NCBI RefSeq assembly: GCF_023208015.1
Contig: NZ_CP051627.1
Span: forward strand, 2,356,001 to 2,420,000
DNA: 64,000 nt
Source of the DNA: Thermobifida alba
GTDB taxonomy: Bacteria; Actinomycetota; Actinomycetes; Streptosporangiales; Streptosporangiaceae
Reading direction: 5' to 3'
In this document: positions 52,721 through 62,720 of the stretch, one piece after another
Numbering within the stretch: position 1 is the stretch's first letter
How the letters are laid out: every line of letters begins with the position of its first letter
Translations under genes and position numbers: made by a program
The notes under the pieces: model-generated
Databases searched by the model: none
What the model was told of the DNA's origin: nothing
The model's input: the letters and a program-made list of their open reading frames with translations, nothing else

Positions 52721-53379
52721 CGCGGTGGCTCCCCCTCCGCGGTCGGCGCCGCGGCGGCCGCGGCCCGTGCCGCGGCGCGGCGGCGCCGCAGGGCGGCGCG
52801 CTCCCGCTTCTCGATGCGGGCCTCTTCCTCCTCGGCCTCCATGCGGGCGCCGAGCGCGGCGACCACGGACAGCACCAGGCCCACCACGATCAGGTAGACC
52901 CCCGTCTCGAAGAAGAGCGCGCTGAGCAGTTTGACCTCGCCGAACACCGGGAGGGTGAACGTCCAGCCGACCCCGTCGAAGACGGGGCGGCCGAACAGCA
53001 GCGGCAGTCCCGCCGTCGCGCAGCCCAGCAGGGTGCCGATGGCCAGCAGCCCGTTGGGGCGCATCGGCAGTCCGGCCAGCAGTTCGTGGCGGCCTCCCGC
53101 GATGTAGCGGAGCACGTAGGCCATGCTGGCCACGAGCCCTCCGGCGAAGCCGCCGCCCGGCCTGTTGTGCCCGGAGACCAGCAGGAACACCGAGAACAGC
53201 AGGATCGCGGGGATCAGCAGGCGGGTGACGACCTCCAGCAGCACCGACCGGGGGCCGAAGGCGGGGCGGACCACGGTGCTGAGCCAGCGTTCGCGGGGCG
53301 CCTCCCAGCTCTCGGGCAGACCGCCGGGCGTCTCCGGGTCCGCGACGGGAACACGTCCCGCGGGCTGGTCCATGGACAT
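52717..53379 (-). CDS. mrpB: Mrp Na+/H+ antiporter subunit B
   Basis: 220 residues, four spans, with the MrpB signature LFSVFLLVSGHNRPGGGFAGGLV. It has an N-terminal cytosolic extension of about 50 residues and a C-terminal coiled, Glu/Arg/Ala-rich extension of about 45, both absent from short homologues. ATG at 53379 sits one base before the mrpA stop. Confidence 0.92.
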   Translation of the reverse strand: MSMDQPAGRVPVADPETPGGLPESWEAPRERWLSTVVRPAFGPRSVLLEVVTRLLIPAILLFSVFLLVSGHNRPGGGFAGGLVASMAYVLRYIAGGRHELLAGLPMRPNGLLAIGTLLGCATAGLPLLFGRPVFDGVGWTFTLPVFGEVKLLSALFFETGVYLIVVGLVLSVVAALGARMEAEEEEARIEKRERAALRRRRAAARAAAAAAPTAEGEPPR

Positions 53380-53380
53380 G

Positions 53381-55876
53381 TCAGTCCTCCTTCTGTCCGG
53401 GGCTGTGGGAGTGGTCCGTGCCGGGAGGGGTGGAGGTCTTCGGAACCGGGGACGGCTCTTCACGCCGTGCGGGGCGGGGCGTGCCGGTCGGCTGCCGCGG
53501 CACGCCGGGGACGCCGTTCTCCGCACCGCTGTCCTCGGGGGCGCGGATGATGCGGTCGCGCCGGTTGAGCAGGACCAGCGAGGCCACCGCGACCGCCGCG
53601 GTGACCAGCACCACGACTTCGCCCAGGGTGTCCAGCGCCCGGAAGTCGGCGATGATGATGTTGACCAGGTTGGCCCCGCCCGCCTCAGCGGCGCGGTCGG
53701 CGTACTCCAGGGAGACGGGCGCGTGCGTGCGGGCGTGCGCCGTCAGCCACAGCGAGACGGCCACGAAGGTCCCGGCCGCCGCGCACATCAGCACGGTCAG
53801 CCGTTTCGGCCAGCCGTCGGGGCGGGTCGCGAAGGTGGCGGGCAGCCGCCGCAGGACGAACACCAGGATGATCGTGGTGAGCGTCTCCACCAGGACCAGG
53901 GTCAACGCCAGGTCGGGGGCGCCGTGCAGCACGAACAGCCCGGCGATGCCGAACCCCAGGGTGCTGATCAGGATGAGCGCGGGGAAGCGGCGGTGCTCGC
54001 GCACCGTGGCGACCGCGGTGACCACGACGATGAGGACGACGACCCCCTCCAGGGGGTTGTCCCACAGGCGCAGGCCGTCGCCCGCGGCCGGCACGGCGAC
54101 GTCGCCGCCGACCAGGGCGGCCACCAGCCGGACGCCGGGCAGCGCCAGCACGGTGGCCAGGATGATGCCGAGGTAGACGGGCAGCGATCCGGTCTGGGTG
54201 CGGCTGGTGACGTGGAAGGCCGTCCACCTGACGGCGTTGAGCACGGCGTTGTACCCGGCTTCGGCCTCGTACCAGTTCGGCATCGCGTTCTGCAGACGGG
54301 TGACGGCGCGGCGCCGCCAGAACAGCAGGGCGCCCACCGCGACCACCAGGGCGGTCAGCGCCAGGGCCGGGGTCGGCCCGTGCCACGGGGCGAGGTGGTG
54401 GGGGTGGAAGAGGGCGGGGAACGGCGCGGCGACGGCCTGGGCGATCGGGTCGACGGTGGCGCCGGCCGCGACCCCGCCCAGCAGACCGGCCCCGGCGAGT
54501 ACGACCGGGGCGGCGGTGAAGGCGCGGCCGGGCCGGGTGAAGGGGACGGGGGCGACGGTGTCCTTGTCGGCGAACGCCCCCCACAGGAACCGGGCGCTGT
54601 AGGCGACGGTGAGGACCGAGCCGAACACCAGGCCGGTGAGGACGGCGGCGGCCGGTGCGGCCGGCCCGGTCCAGGCGCCGGGGAGGAACGCCTCCAGCGC
54701 GGCCTCCTTGCCGACGAAGCCCAGCAGCGGGGGCAGTCCGGCCATGGAGGCGGCGGCCAGGGCCGCGGCCGCGGCCAGGACCGGCATGCGGCGGCCCAGG
54801 CCGGTGAGGCGGCTGATGCTGCGGGTGCCCACCTGGTGGTCGACGACGCCGACGGTGAGGAACAGGGCGGCCTTGAACAGGCCGTGGGCGAGCAGCACAC
54901 CGACCGCGGCGACCGCGGCGGTGTGGGTTCCCGCCCCCGCGAGCACGGTGATCAGGCCCAGTTGGCTGACCGTCCCGTAGGCGAGCAGGAGCTTCAGGTC
55001 GTCCTGGCGCAGCGCCCGCCAGCCGCCCAGGATCATGGTGGCGGTGCCGAAACCGAAGACGAGCAGCCGCCAGGGGTCGACGTCGGCGAATCCGGGGGCC
55101 AGTCGGGCGACGAGGTAGACGCCGCCCTTGACCATGGCGGCGGCGTGCAGGTAGGCGCTGACCGGGGTGGGCGCCACCATCGCCGCGGGCAGCCAGTAGT
55201 GCAGGGGGGCCTGCGCGGACTTGGCGAACGCTCCGACCAGGACCAGCACCAGCGCCGCCGACAGCCACGGGCCGTCCGGCGGCGGGTCGGCGACCAGCGC
55301 GGAGATGCGGTAGGTGCCGCCGAGGCGGCCCAGCAGGATGAAGCCGATCAGCATGAGCAGGCCGGCCCCGACGGTGGTGACCAGCGCCTGGGTGGCCGCG
55401 CGGCGGGCGCTCTGCCGCTGGTCGGCGTGGGCGACCAGCAGGAACGAGGAGACCGAGGTCAACTCCCAGAAGACGTAGAGCGCGAGCAGGTTGTCGGCGG
55501 TGACCACGCCGAACATGGCAGCCGCGAACAGCACCAGCACCCCGGCGAGCCGCCCCAGGGCGCGTTCCCCCCGGTGGAAGTAGGTGGCGGCGTAGCAGAA
55601 GATGACGGCGCCCACCCCGGACACCAGCAGCACCATCGCCACCGACAGCGCGTCGACGCGGAAGTCGAGGACGATGTCCAGGGCGGGCACCCAGGGCACG
55701 GAGACCTCGACGGGACGGCCCCGGAGGATGCCGGGCGTCCGCGCCAGCGTCCAGGCCGCGGTCGTCCCCAGGGGCAGGGCGGCCACCAGGAAGACGCGGG
55801 GGCCGAGGACGCGGACCAGTGGCGGCGCGACGACGGCGGTGAGCGCGTGGAGCACGATGACGAACGGCAGCAGCAT
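53381..55876 (-). CDS. mrpA: Mrp Na+/H+ antiporter subunit A
   Basis: 831 residues, about 20 spans. The N-terminal two thirds match NuoL (LYVFWELTSVSSFLLVAH with its Glu, AKSAQAPLHYWLPAAMVAPTPVSAYLHAAAMVKGG with Lys and His residues, SRLTGLGRRMP). The C-terminal third is the MrpA-specific part (GAPDLALTLVLVETLTTIILVFVLRRLP and DFRALDTLGEVVVL). The tail is a proline-rich cytosolic extension of about 60 residues. The start is assigned to ATG 55876; the frame is open to 56347, but that part is not membrane-like. Mrp complexes exchange Na+ for H+ and support alkaline and salt tolerance. Confidence 0.92.
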   Translation of the reverse strand: MLLPFVIVLHALTAVVAPPLVRVLGPRVFLVAALPLGTTAAWTLARTPGILRGRPVEVSVPWVPALDIVLDFRVDALSVAMVLLVSGVGAVIFCYAATYFHRGERALGRLAGVLVLFAAAMFGVVTADNLLALYVFWELTSVSSFLLVAHADQRQSARRAATQALVTTVGAGLLMLIGFILLGRLGGTYRISALVADPPPDGPWLSAALVLVLVGAFAKSAQAPLHYWLPAAMVAPTPVSAYLHAAAMVKGGVYLVARLAPGFADVDPWRLLVFGFGTATMILGGWRALRQDDLKLLLAYGTVSQLGLITVLAGAGTHTAAVAAVGVLLAHGLFKAALFLTVGVVDHQVGTRSISRLTGLGRRMPVLAAAAALAAASMAGLPPLLGFVGKEAALEAFLPGAWTGPAAPAAAVLTGLVFGSVLTVAYSARFLWGAFADKDTVAPVPFTRPGRAFTAAPVVLAGAGLLGGVAAGATVDPIAQAVAAPFPALFHPHHLAPWHGPTPALALTALVVAVGALLFWRRRAVTRLQNAMPNWYEAEAGYNAVLNAVRWTAFHVTSRTQTGSLPVYLGIILATVLALPGVRLVAALVGGDVAVPAAGDGLRLWDNPLEGVVVLIVVVTAVATVREHRRFPALILISTLGFGIAGLFVLHGAPDLALTLVLVETLTTIILVFVLRRLPATFATRPDGWPKRLTVLMCAAAGTFVAVSLWLTAHARTHAPVSLEYADRAAEAGGANLVNIIIADFRALDTLGEVVVLVTAAVAVASLVLLNRRDRIIRAPEDSGAENGVPGVPRQPTGTPRPARREEPSPVPKTSTPPGTDHSHSPGQKED

Positions 55877-56355
55877 GAACGTCCATGAACGGTCAGACCG
55901 GAGGCGCGCCTTCTCACCACCGGGCGGCGGACGGGCTGGGTGAAGCGTGGCCGGGCGGACAGGGCCTCGGAGGCTGCGGGTACGGCCCACTCCCCGGTTC
56001 GGCGTGACGCGGACCGGGTGCGTCACCGCCTCCCCTGCGCGGGCCCTCCGCCGTCCGGGTCCGCACCGGCGGGAAGGGACGCCGCCGCCCCGCCGGCCCC
56101 GCCAGGACGGCCGGAACCGCGGTGGGCGCCCCACCGGACACGGCGGCCGGCGGCGTGGCCGGGCTCTCCTCTCTGGTCTGGCTCCCCCTCCTCCCGATGA
56201 CACAGCGTTGGGGGGCCACGACGTCGAGGTGAACTCCCGCGGCGGGAAGCAGGTGACCCCGGTCACCCTGCCTGACCGGAGGTTCCACCGCCCCACGCGC
56301 ACGGGGGTGTCTGGGACACCTTCCCGGTTCGCGCCGGTCTCACACACCGGTCACA
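55877..56355. other. Divergent control region between mrpA and parC
   Basis: 479 bp of GC-rich intergenic sequence with AT-richer patches near 55865-55915 and 56200-56220. I see no small gene, no clear operator and no recognisable riboswitch. Confidence 0.4.
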
Positions 56356-58854
56356 ATGGCGGACATGGCCCGTACAACGTCCCCGCCTCCCGAGGAACTC
56401 ACCGAGAAGATCATCGACATCGACGTCTCCGAGGAAATGCGCGGCAGTTTCCTGGAGTACGCCTACTCGGTCATCTACCAGCGTGCGCTTCCCGACGCCC
56501 GCGACGGCCTCAAACCGGTCCAGCGGCGCATCCTCTACCAGATGAACGAGATGGGGCTGCGCCCCGACCGGGCCCACGTCAAGTGCGCCCGCGTGGTCGG
56601 CGAGGTGATGGGCCGGCTGCACCCGCACGGCGACAGCGCGATCTACGACGCGCTGGTGCGCCTGAGCCAGCCCTTCGCCATGCGGGTGCCGCTGGTGGAC
56701 GGGCACGGCAACTTCGGCTCCCTCGGCGGCGACGACGCCCCCGCGGCCATGCGCTACACCGAGGCCCGGCTGGCCCGCGCGGCCTCGCTGATGGTGGAGT
56801 CCATCGACGAGGACGTGGTGGACTTCCGGCCCAACTACGACGGCCAGGAGACCGAACCGGAGGTGCTGCCCGCGGCCTTCCCGAACCTGCTGGTCAACGG
56901 CGCCTCGGGAATCGCGGTGGGCATGGCCACCAACATGGCCCCGCACAACCTCGGCGAGGTCATCGCGGCCGCACGGCACCTGCTCGCCCACCCCGACGCC
57001 ACCCTCGAAGAGCTCATGGAGTTCATCCCCGGCCCCGACCTGCCCACCGGCGGGACCATCACGGGGCTGGACGGCATCCGGGACGCCTACGCCAAGGGCC
57101 GCGGCACCTTCCGCACCCGCGCCACCGTCTCCATCGAGAAGCTCACCCCGCGCCGCACCGGCCTGATCGTCACCGAACTGCCCTACAACGTCGGCCCGGA
57201 GAAGGTCGTCAGCCGCATCAAGGAACTGGTCCAGGCCAAGAAGCTGCAGGGCATCTCGGACCTGAAGGACCTCACCGACCGCAACCAGGGCCTGCGGCTG
57301 GTGATCGAACTGAAGAACGGCTTCAACCCGGAGGCCGTGCTGGAGGAGCTCTACCGGCTCACCCCGATGGAGGAGACCTTCGGCATCAACAACGTCGCGC
57401 TGGTGGACGGCCAGCCGCAGACCCTGGGGCTGCGCGACCTGCTGCTGGTCTACGTCAACCACCGCATCGACGTGGTGCGCCGCCGCTGCGAGCACCGGCG
57501 CGCCAAGCGGGAGGAGCGCCTCCACCTGGTGGCGGGCCTGCTGGTGGCGCTGGCCGACATCGACCGGGTGATCGCGCTCATCCGCGACTCCGAGGACTCC
57601 GCCCAGGCCCGGCAGCGGCTCATGGAGGCCCTGGAGCTGTCCGAGACGCAGGCCCGCTACATCCTCGACACGCCGCTGCGCCGCCTCACCCGGTACGACA
57701 CGCTGGAGCTGGAGCGCGAACGCGACACGCTCAACGCCGAGATCGCCGAGTTGACCGCGGTCCTGGAGTCCGACAAGAAGCTGCGCAGACTCGTCTCCAA
57801 GGAGCTGGCCGCGGTGGCCAAGGAGTTCGCCACCCCGCGCCGCACCGTGCTGCGGGAGAGCTCCGGCCAGACCCGCACCTCCGCGATGCCGCTGGAGGTC
57901 GACGACGACCCCTGCCACGTGCTGCTGAGCACCAGCGGACTGCTGGGCCGCACCTCGGGCGCGCAGCTGCCGCCGATGTTCGAGGGGCCGCGGGCCCGGC
58001 ACGACGCCATGCTGTCCAACGTGCGCTCCACCGTGCGCGGCGAGATCGCGCTCGTCACCGACCTGGGCCGGTTGATCCGGGTGCCCGTGGTGGAGCTGCC
58101 CGAACTGCCCGCCGAGGCCTCCGAGGCCCCGGCGATCGCCTCCGGTTCCCCGGTCAGCGAGTTCGTGGAACTCGACGCCGACGAGCGGGTGATCGCCCTG
58201 GCCACGCTCGACGGGGACGGCCCGGGGCTGGCGGTGGGCACCCGGCAGGGCGTCGTCAAACGGGTCGGCGGGGAGTACCCGCAGCACAAGGACGACTTCG
58301 AGATCATCAACCTGCGGCCGGGCGACCGGCTCGTCGGCGCCACCCAGCTCGTCACCGGCGAGGAGGACCTCGTCTTCGTCACCTCCGAGGCCCAGTTGCT
58401 GCGTTTCCCGGCCTCCTCGGTGCGTCCCCAGGGACGCAGCGCGGGCGGGGTGGCCGGCGTCCGCCTGGGCGAGGGCGCGCACGCGCTGTGGTTCGGTGCC
58501 GTGACCTCCCCGGAGGACACGGTGGTCGTCACGGTCGCGGGCAGCAGTGGAGCACTGCCCGACACGCAGACCGGGACCGCGAAGGTGACCCCCTTCTCCG
58601 CCTTCCCCGCCAAGGGCCGCGCCACCGGGGGAGTACGCTGCCAACGCTTCCTCAAAGGGGAGGACGTGCTGCTGTTCGCCTGGGTGGGGCGTTCCCCGGC
58701 GCGGGCCTTCCGCGCCGACGGCGGTCCGGTCCGGCTTCCCGACCCGGTGGAGCGGCGGGACGGCTCGGGAGAGGCCCTGCCCCGCCCCATCGCCTCGGTG
58801 GGCACCGGCCAAGTCGACACCGGGACGGTGGCGGCCTCGCTCTCTGGGGGATGA
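56356..58854 (+). CDS. parC: DNA topoisomerase IV subunit A (ParC type)
   Basis: 832 residues. Type IIA topoisomerase breakage-reunion subunit: winged-helix region [38 protein letters not shown], and catalytic Tyr134 in [11 protein letters not shown] coiled coil lies near 440-490. The C-terminal beta-pinwheel lacks a proper GyrA box (nearest is QGRSAGG where Q-R-R-G-G-K-G is expected), which favours topoisomerase IV over gyrase. The partner parE lies 1.1 kb away, facing it. ATG 56365 is an alternative start. Confidence 0.88.
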   Translation: MADMARTTSPPPEELTEKIIDIDVSEEMRGSFLEYAYSVIYQRALPDARDGLKPVQRRILYQMNEMGLRPDRAHVKCARVVGEVMGRLHPHGDSAIYDALVRLSQPFAMRVPLVDGHGNFGSLGGDDAPAAMRYTEARLARAASLMVESIDEDVVDFRPNYDGQETEPEVLPAAFPNLLVNGASGIAVGMATNMAPHNLGEVIAAARHLLAHPDATLEELMEFIPGPDLPTGGTITGLDGIRDAYAKGRGTFRTRATVSIEKLTPRRTGLIVTELPYNVGPEKVVSRIKELVQAKKLQGISDLKDLTDRNQGLRLVIELKNGFNPEAVLEELYRLTPMEETFGINNVALVDGQPQTLGLRDLLLVYVNHRIDVVRRRCEHRRAKREERLHLVAGLLVALADIDRVIALIRDSEDSAQARQRLMEALELSETQARYILDTPLRRLTRYDTLELERERDTLNAEIAELTAVLESDKKLRRLVSKELAAVAKEFATPRRTVLRESSGQTRTSAMPLEVDDDPCHVLLSTSGLLGRTSGAQLPPMFEGPRARHDAMLSNVRSTVRGEIALVTDLGRLIRVPVVELPELPAEASEAPAIASGSPVSEFVELDADERVIALATLDGDGPGLAVGTRQGVVKRVGGEYPQHKDDFEIINLRPGDRLVGATQLVTGEEDLVFVTSEAQLLRFPASSVRPQGRSAGGVAGVRLGEGAHALWFGAVTSPEDTVVVTVAGSSGALPDTQTGTAKVTPFSAFPAKGRATGGVRCQRFLKGEDVLLFAWVGRSPARAFRADGGPVRLPDPVERRDGSGEALPRPIASVGTGQVDTGTVAASLSGG

Positions 58855-58890
58855 TGGCACCCGGCTTGCCGGGAGTCCTCCCGGCGCCCG

Positions 58891-58927
58891 GCGGAGGCCG
58901 TGCGGTCTCGGACCGCACGGCCTCCGC
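58891..58927 (+). terminator. parC terminator hairpin
   Basis: A perfect 17-bp stem (gcggaggccgtgcggtc and its complement) with a 3-nt loop tcg, 36 bp after the parC stop. Confidence 0.75.
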
Positions 58928-58976
58928 CATGCCTGACACGGTCAGAGAGAAACTTCACCGCCCTGGGAGGGGACCT

Positions 58977-59480
58977 GTGAGCAGTGCCTTCGACGACCTC
59001 CTCGCCGCGAACGAGGACTACGTCCGCTCCTTCGACCTGGCTGGCCTCCAGCCCGTGGCCGCACGTGGACTGGCCCTGGTGACCTGCATGGACTCGCGTA
59101 TCGAGCCGCTGGAGATGCTGGGCCTGAAGCCCGGCGACGCCAAGATCCTGCGCAACGCCGGCGCCCGGGTCACCGACGACACCCTGCGCACCCTGGTCCT
59201 GGCGGTGTACCTGCTGGGGGTGAACCGGGTCATCGTGCTGCCCCACACCCGGTGCAAGATGGCCTCGGTCTCCGGGGACGCCGAGGTGCACGACACCATC
59301 GCCGCCCGGTACGGGGTGGACACCCGCAGCCTGGAGTTCCACACCGACAACGACCAGATCGGCGCGCTCCGCCACGACCTGGAGCGGATCCGGCACCATC
59401 CGCTGCTGCCCGCCGACCTGCCGGTCCTGGGGGCCCTCTACGACGTCGACACCGGTCGGGTGACGCCGGTGGACGCCTGA
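58977..59480 (+). CDS. Beta-class carbonic anhydrase-like protein
   Basis: 167 residues. Zinc ligands of the beta class are in place: Cys37 in TCMDSRI with Asp39-Arg41, and His90/Cys93 in LPHTRCKM. The protein is short, as in the small type II beta carbonic anhydrases of actinobacteria. It interconverts CO2 and bicarbonate in the cytoplasm. The start is GTG with GGGAGGGG upstream. It is downstream of the parC terminator. Confidence 0.88.
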   Translation: MSSAFDDLLAANEDYVRSFDLAGLQPVAARGLALVTCMDSRIEPLEMLGLKPGDAKILRNAGARVTDDTLRTLVLAVYLLGVNRVIVLPHTRCKMASVSGDAEVHDTIAARYGVDTRSLEFHTDNDQIGALRHDLERIRHHPLLPADLPVLGALYDVDTGRVTPVDA

Positions 59481-59559
59481 TCCGGTGGAGTGTCGGGCCG
59501 CTGACCGCCGGGAATGCCCCTGTGGGGAGCACCGTTGTGCTTCTGAGGAAAGGAGTGCG

Positions 59560-59886
59560 ATGGCGGAGAGCAGCTACGACATCTACCGGCGCGGCAGGCA
59601 GCACTTCGACCTCGGCGATCCGATCGGCGCGGCCCGTGTCCTCGCCCCGCTCGCGGAGGCGGAACCCCGTAACCGAACAGTCCTGGAGCTACTGGGACGT
59701 TCCTACTTCCACTCGGCTCAGCTCGCCAAGGCCGAACAGACGTTCCGCAAGCTCATCGAACTGGACCCGTGCGACGCCTGGGCGCACATCGCGCTCGCCC
59801 GCTCCCTGGAACGGCAGAACAGGGAGTCCGAGGCCGCCCCCCACCGCAGGATGCACGCGATCATGTCGGGTGGCTCCCTCGACTGA
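59560..59886 (+). CDS. Small tetratricopeptide-repeat protein
   Basis: 108 residues with two to three TPR units (GRQHFDLGDPIGAARVLAPLAEAEP, LLGRSYFHSAQLAKAEQTFRKLIELDP, AHIALARSLERQNRESEAAPH). No other domain or membrane span. It is probably a protein-interaction adaptor; similar small TPR proteins are common near parE in actinobacteria. ATG 59560 with AAAGGAG upstream. Possibly co-transcribed with the carbonic anhydrase gene. Confidence 0.85.
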   Translation: MAESSYDIYRRGRQHFDLGDPIGAARVLAPLAEAEPRNRTVLELLGRSYFHSAQLAKAEQTFRKLIELDPCDAWAHIALARSLERQNRESEAAPHRRMHAIMSGGSLD

Positions 59887-59909
59887 CCCCCTCCCCCTCC
59901 GGGAGTTTC

Positions 59910-59937
59910 GGGCCGTGCCCTCCGGGGGGTACGGCCC
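59910..59937. terminator. Terminator between the TPR gene and parE
   Basis: An 11-bp stem (gggccgtgccc / gggtacggccc, one G-T pair) with a short loop between two convergent genes. Confidence 0.6.
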
Positions 59938-59955
59938 TCGGCGTGTTCGCGGTGC

Positions 59956-62061
59956 TCAGGTGTCGATGCGGGCGAGGTCGAGTTCGCGGGCGCCCTGGGC
60001 GATGAACGCGCGGCGCGGTGCGACCTCGTTGCCCATGAGCAGTTCGAACACCTTGGCGGCCTCCTCGGCCTGGTCCACGCGGATGCGGCGCAGCGTGCGG
60101 TGGCGCGGGTCCATCGTGGTCTCGGCCAGCTGGTCGGCGTCCATCTCGCCGAGCCCCTTGTACCGCTGGACGGGCTCCTTCCAGGAGATGCCCTTCTTCT
60201 CCAGCTCCAGCAGCTTCCGGTGCAGTTCGGCGTCGGAGTAGGTGTAGATGTAGCGGTCCTGGGGCCGGGCTCCGCGCTTCCTGCGCACGTTGGTCAGTTC
60301 GATGCGGTGCAGCGGCGGCACGGCGGCGAACACCCGGCCCGCCTCCAGCATGGGACGCATGTACCGGTAGAACAGCGTCAGCAGCAGGCAGCGGATGTGC
60401 GCGCCGTCCACGTCGGCGTCGGCCATGAGGATGACCCGGCCGTAGCGGGCGGCGTCCAGGTCGAAGGTGCGGCCCGACCCGGCGCCGATGACCTGGATGA
60501 TCGCGGCGCACTCGGCGTTCTTGAGCATGTCGGCCACGGACGCCTTCTGCACATTGAGGATCTTGCCGCGGATGGGCAGCAGCGCCTGGAACTCCGAGTC
60601 GCGGGCGAGCTTGGCGGTGCCCAGCGCGGAGTCGCCCTCGACGATGAACAGTTCGCTGCGTTCCAGGCCCTCGCTGCGGCAGTCCACCAGTTTGGCGGGC
60701 AGGGCCGAGTTCTCCAGGGCGTTCTTGCGCCGCTGCGTCTCGCGCTGCTGCCGGGCGGCCAGACGCGCCTTGGCCGCGTTGACGATCTTCTCCAGCACCG
60801 CGCGGGCCTGCTGCTTCTCGGCCCGCTTGGTGGAGGTCAGGAAGGTCCGCAGTTCCCGGCCCACCACCTGGGAGACGATGCGGCTGGCCGCCGAGGTGCC
60901 GAGGACCTCCTTGGTCTGCCCCTCGAACTGCGGTTCGGGCAGGCGCACCGTGACCACGGCGGTGAGCCCCTCCAGGACGTCCTCCTTGGTGACGGGGTCG
61001 TCGCTGGCCTTCAGGAGTTTGGTGGCGCGCAGCTGGTCGTTGACGACGCGCACCAGGGCGCGTTCGAACCCGGCCAGGTGGGTTCCCCCCTTGGGGGTGG
61101 CGATGACGTTGACGAAGGAGCGCACCGTGGTGTCGTAGCCGGTGCCCCAGCGCAACGCGACGTCCACGTCGAGCTGCCGCTCCACGTCGGTGGGGACCAT
61201 GTGGCCCTGCTCGTCGAGGACCGGCACGGTCTCGGTGAAGTTCCCGCTGCCCTCGATCCGCAGCAGCGGGCTGACCGCCTGGTCGGGGGCCAGGTAGGTG
61301 CAGAACTCGCCGATGCCGCCGTCGAAGCGGAACTCCTCCTCGTAGGGCTCCTCGCCCTCGGTGCGCTCGTCGCGCACCGAGATGGTCAGCCCAGGGATGA
61401 GGAAGGCGGTCTGGCGGGCGCGGTCCAGCAGGGACTCGCGGGCCACCTCGGCGTCCTTGAGGAAGATCTGCTGGTCGGCCCAGAACCGCACCCGGGTGCC
61501 GGTGACCTTCTTGGCGATCCGGCGCACCTGCCGCAGCCCGGAACCGGGGGTGAAGCCGGCGTCGGGGCCGTCCGCGTCGAAGGTGCCGGGGATGCCGCGC
61601 CGGAAGCTCATCGCGTGGGTGTGCCCCTGGCGGTCCACCTCGACGTCCAGGCGCGCCGACAGCGCGTTCACCACGGAGGCCCCCACTCCGTGCAGGCCGC
61701 CGGAGGCGGTGTAGGAGCCGGAGCCGAACTTGCCGCCGGCGTGCAGCTTGGTCATGACCAGTTCCACGCCGCTCAGTCCGCTGCGGGGTTCGACGTCGAC
61801 CGGGATACCGCGTCCGTTGTCGCGCACCTCGACCGAGCCGTCCGCGTGCAGGACCACGTCGATGCGGGTGCAGTGGCCCGCGAGGGCCTCGTCGACGGAG
61901 TTGTCGATGATCTCCCACATGCAGTGGGTCAGGCCGCGGCTGTCCGTGGAGCCGATGTACATGCCCGGCCGCTTGCGGACCGCCTCAAGGCCTTCCAGGA
62001 CCGAAAGGTGCCGAGCGGAGTATTCCTCGGGGTCGTGGAAGTCAGTGGTGAGGGCGGTCAC
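59956..62061 (-). CDS. parE: DNA topoisomerase IV subunit B (ParE type)
   Basis: 701 residues. GHKL ATPase domain with EIIDNSVDEALAG, DNGRGIPVDV and GLHGVGASVVNALS; transducer domain; TOPRIM domain with EGDSALG and the metal-binding DADVDGAHI; C-terminal EPVQRYKGLGEMDADQLAETTMDP. The start is GTG at 62061 with AGGAGA 6 bases upstream. With ParC it decatenates replicated chromosomes. The two genes converge instead of forming an operon. Gyrase B is the alternative call but is less likely next to this ParC. Confidence 0.9.
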   Translation of the reverse strand: MTALTTDFHDPEEYSARHLSVLEGLEAVRKRPGMYIGSTDSRGLTHCMWEIIDNSVDEALAGHCTRIDVVLHADGSVEVRDNGRGIPVDVEPRSGLSGVELVMTKLHAGGKFGSGSYTASGGLHGVGASVVNALSARLDVEVDRQGHTHAMSFRRGIPGTFDADGPDAGFTPGSGLRQVRRIAKKVTGTRVRFWADQQIFLKDAEVARESLLDRARQTAFLIPGLTISVRDERTEGEEPYEEEFRFDGGIGEFCTYLAPDQAVSPLLRIEGSGNFTETVPVLDEQGHMVPTDVERQLDVDVALRWGTGYDTTVRSFVNVIATPKGGTHLAGFERALVRVVNDQLRATKLLKASDDPVTKEDVLEGLTAVVTVRLPEPQFEGQTKEVLGTSAASRIVSQVVGRELRTFLTSTKRAEKQQARAVLEKIVNAAKARLAARQQRETQRRKNALENSALPAKLVDCRSEGLERSELFIVEGDSALGTAKLARDSEFQALLPIRGKILNVQKASVADMLKNAECAAIIQVIGAGSGRTFDLDAARYGRVILMADADVDGAHIRCLLLTLFYRYMRPMLEAGRVFAAVPPLHRIELTNVRRKRGARPQDRYIYTYSDAELHRKLLELEKKGISWKEPVQRYKGLGEMDADQLAETTMDPRHRTLRRIRVDQAEEAAKVFELLMGNEVAPRRAFIAQGARELDLARIDT

Positions 62062-62415
62062 GGGGACTCTCCTGCGGTGTCTGGGGTCTGCGGTCGCGGC
62101 CGTACCGGGGGGTACGGGCGAACGTGGTCGTGGTCGGACGGACGGGCGGCCGACCGTCCGGTGTGGGGTGCGATAGCACAGTAGTTCGGTTTGAGGGTAG
62201 CCGCAGTGGCCGTGGTCCGCATTCTGGACCACTGGGATAACCCGACGTGTCGCAGGGTAGAACCCCCTTCAGACAACCCGAGAGTCACCAGGCAGAGAGA
62301 TAGGCCACGAACCGGGCCGATTCCGCTGTCGGCGTACAGAAGGGCTGGTCGGGAAGCTCTTCGTCCGGTTAGATGTTGTCCCGAGTGACTAACGCCGAGA
62401 ACTGAGGAAGGCGAA
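62062..62415. promoter_or_regulatory. Divergent control region of parE and the small zinc-ribbon gene
   Basis: 354 bp. It includes ccgtacc-gggg-ggtacgg near 62099-62116 and gtggtcc-gcattct-ggaccac at 62212-62232, both inverted repeats with short spacers that could be operators or hairpins in the parE leader. The plus-strand promoter is not clear; TTAGAT near 62369 is a possible -10 box. Confidence 0.4.
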
Positions 62416-62640
62416 GTGACTGGAACTCTTGCCCCCACCAGGCCGCTGACAGCTGCTGACCGTTGCGACCGCTGCGGCGCCCAGGCGTACGTCCGAGTGG
62501 TTCTCAACTCCGGTGGTGAACTGCTGTTCTGCGCTCACCACATGCGCCAGCACGGCGAGTCGGTCCGCAAGATCGCCGTGGAGATCCACGACGAGACCGA
62601 CCGGCTCCACTCCACCAAGGCCGGTGCCGGAGAGCGTTAG
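62416..62640 (+). CDS. Small zinc-ribbon-like protein (DUF7455 type)
   Basis: 74 residues with CDRCGAQAYVRVVL, then LLFCAHHMRQH: a CxxC and C-x2-H pair that probably bind one zinc ion. Highly conserved small protein in actinobacteria, function unknown. Start GTG with GAAGGCGAA upstream. A hairpin follows the stop. Confidence 0.85.
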   Translation: MTGTLAPTRPLTAADRCDRCGAQAYVRVVLNSGGELLFCAHHMRQHGESVRKIAVEIHDETDRLHSTKAGAGER

Positions 62641-62667
62641 CCCCTCACCGCGATCCAGGAAGACGTG

Positions 62668-62699
62668 CGGCGGCGGTCCCCGGAAGGGGGCCGCCGCCG
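62668..62699 (+). terminator. Terminator after the zinc-ribbon gene
   Basis: A GC-rich stem of about 13 bp (cggcggcgg.cccc / ggggccgccgccg, one mismatch) with a short loop, between the zinc-ribbon gene and the convergent GNAT gene. Confidence 0.6.
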
Positions 62700-62720
62700 G
62701 TGTCTGCGCGGCCTGCGCCG

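Noticed and set aside
56356-58854. gyrA as the identity of the type IIA topoisomerase gene
   Set aside because: The C-terminal domain lacks a proper GyrA box and the partner gene nearby is ParE-like, so parC is preferred.
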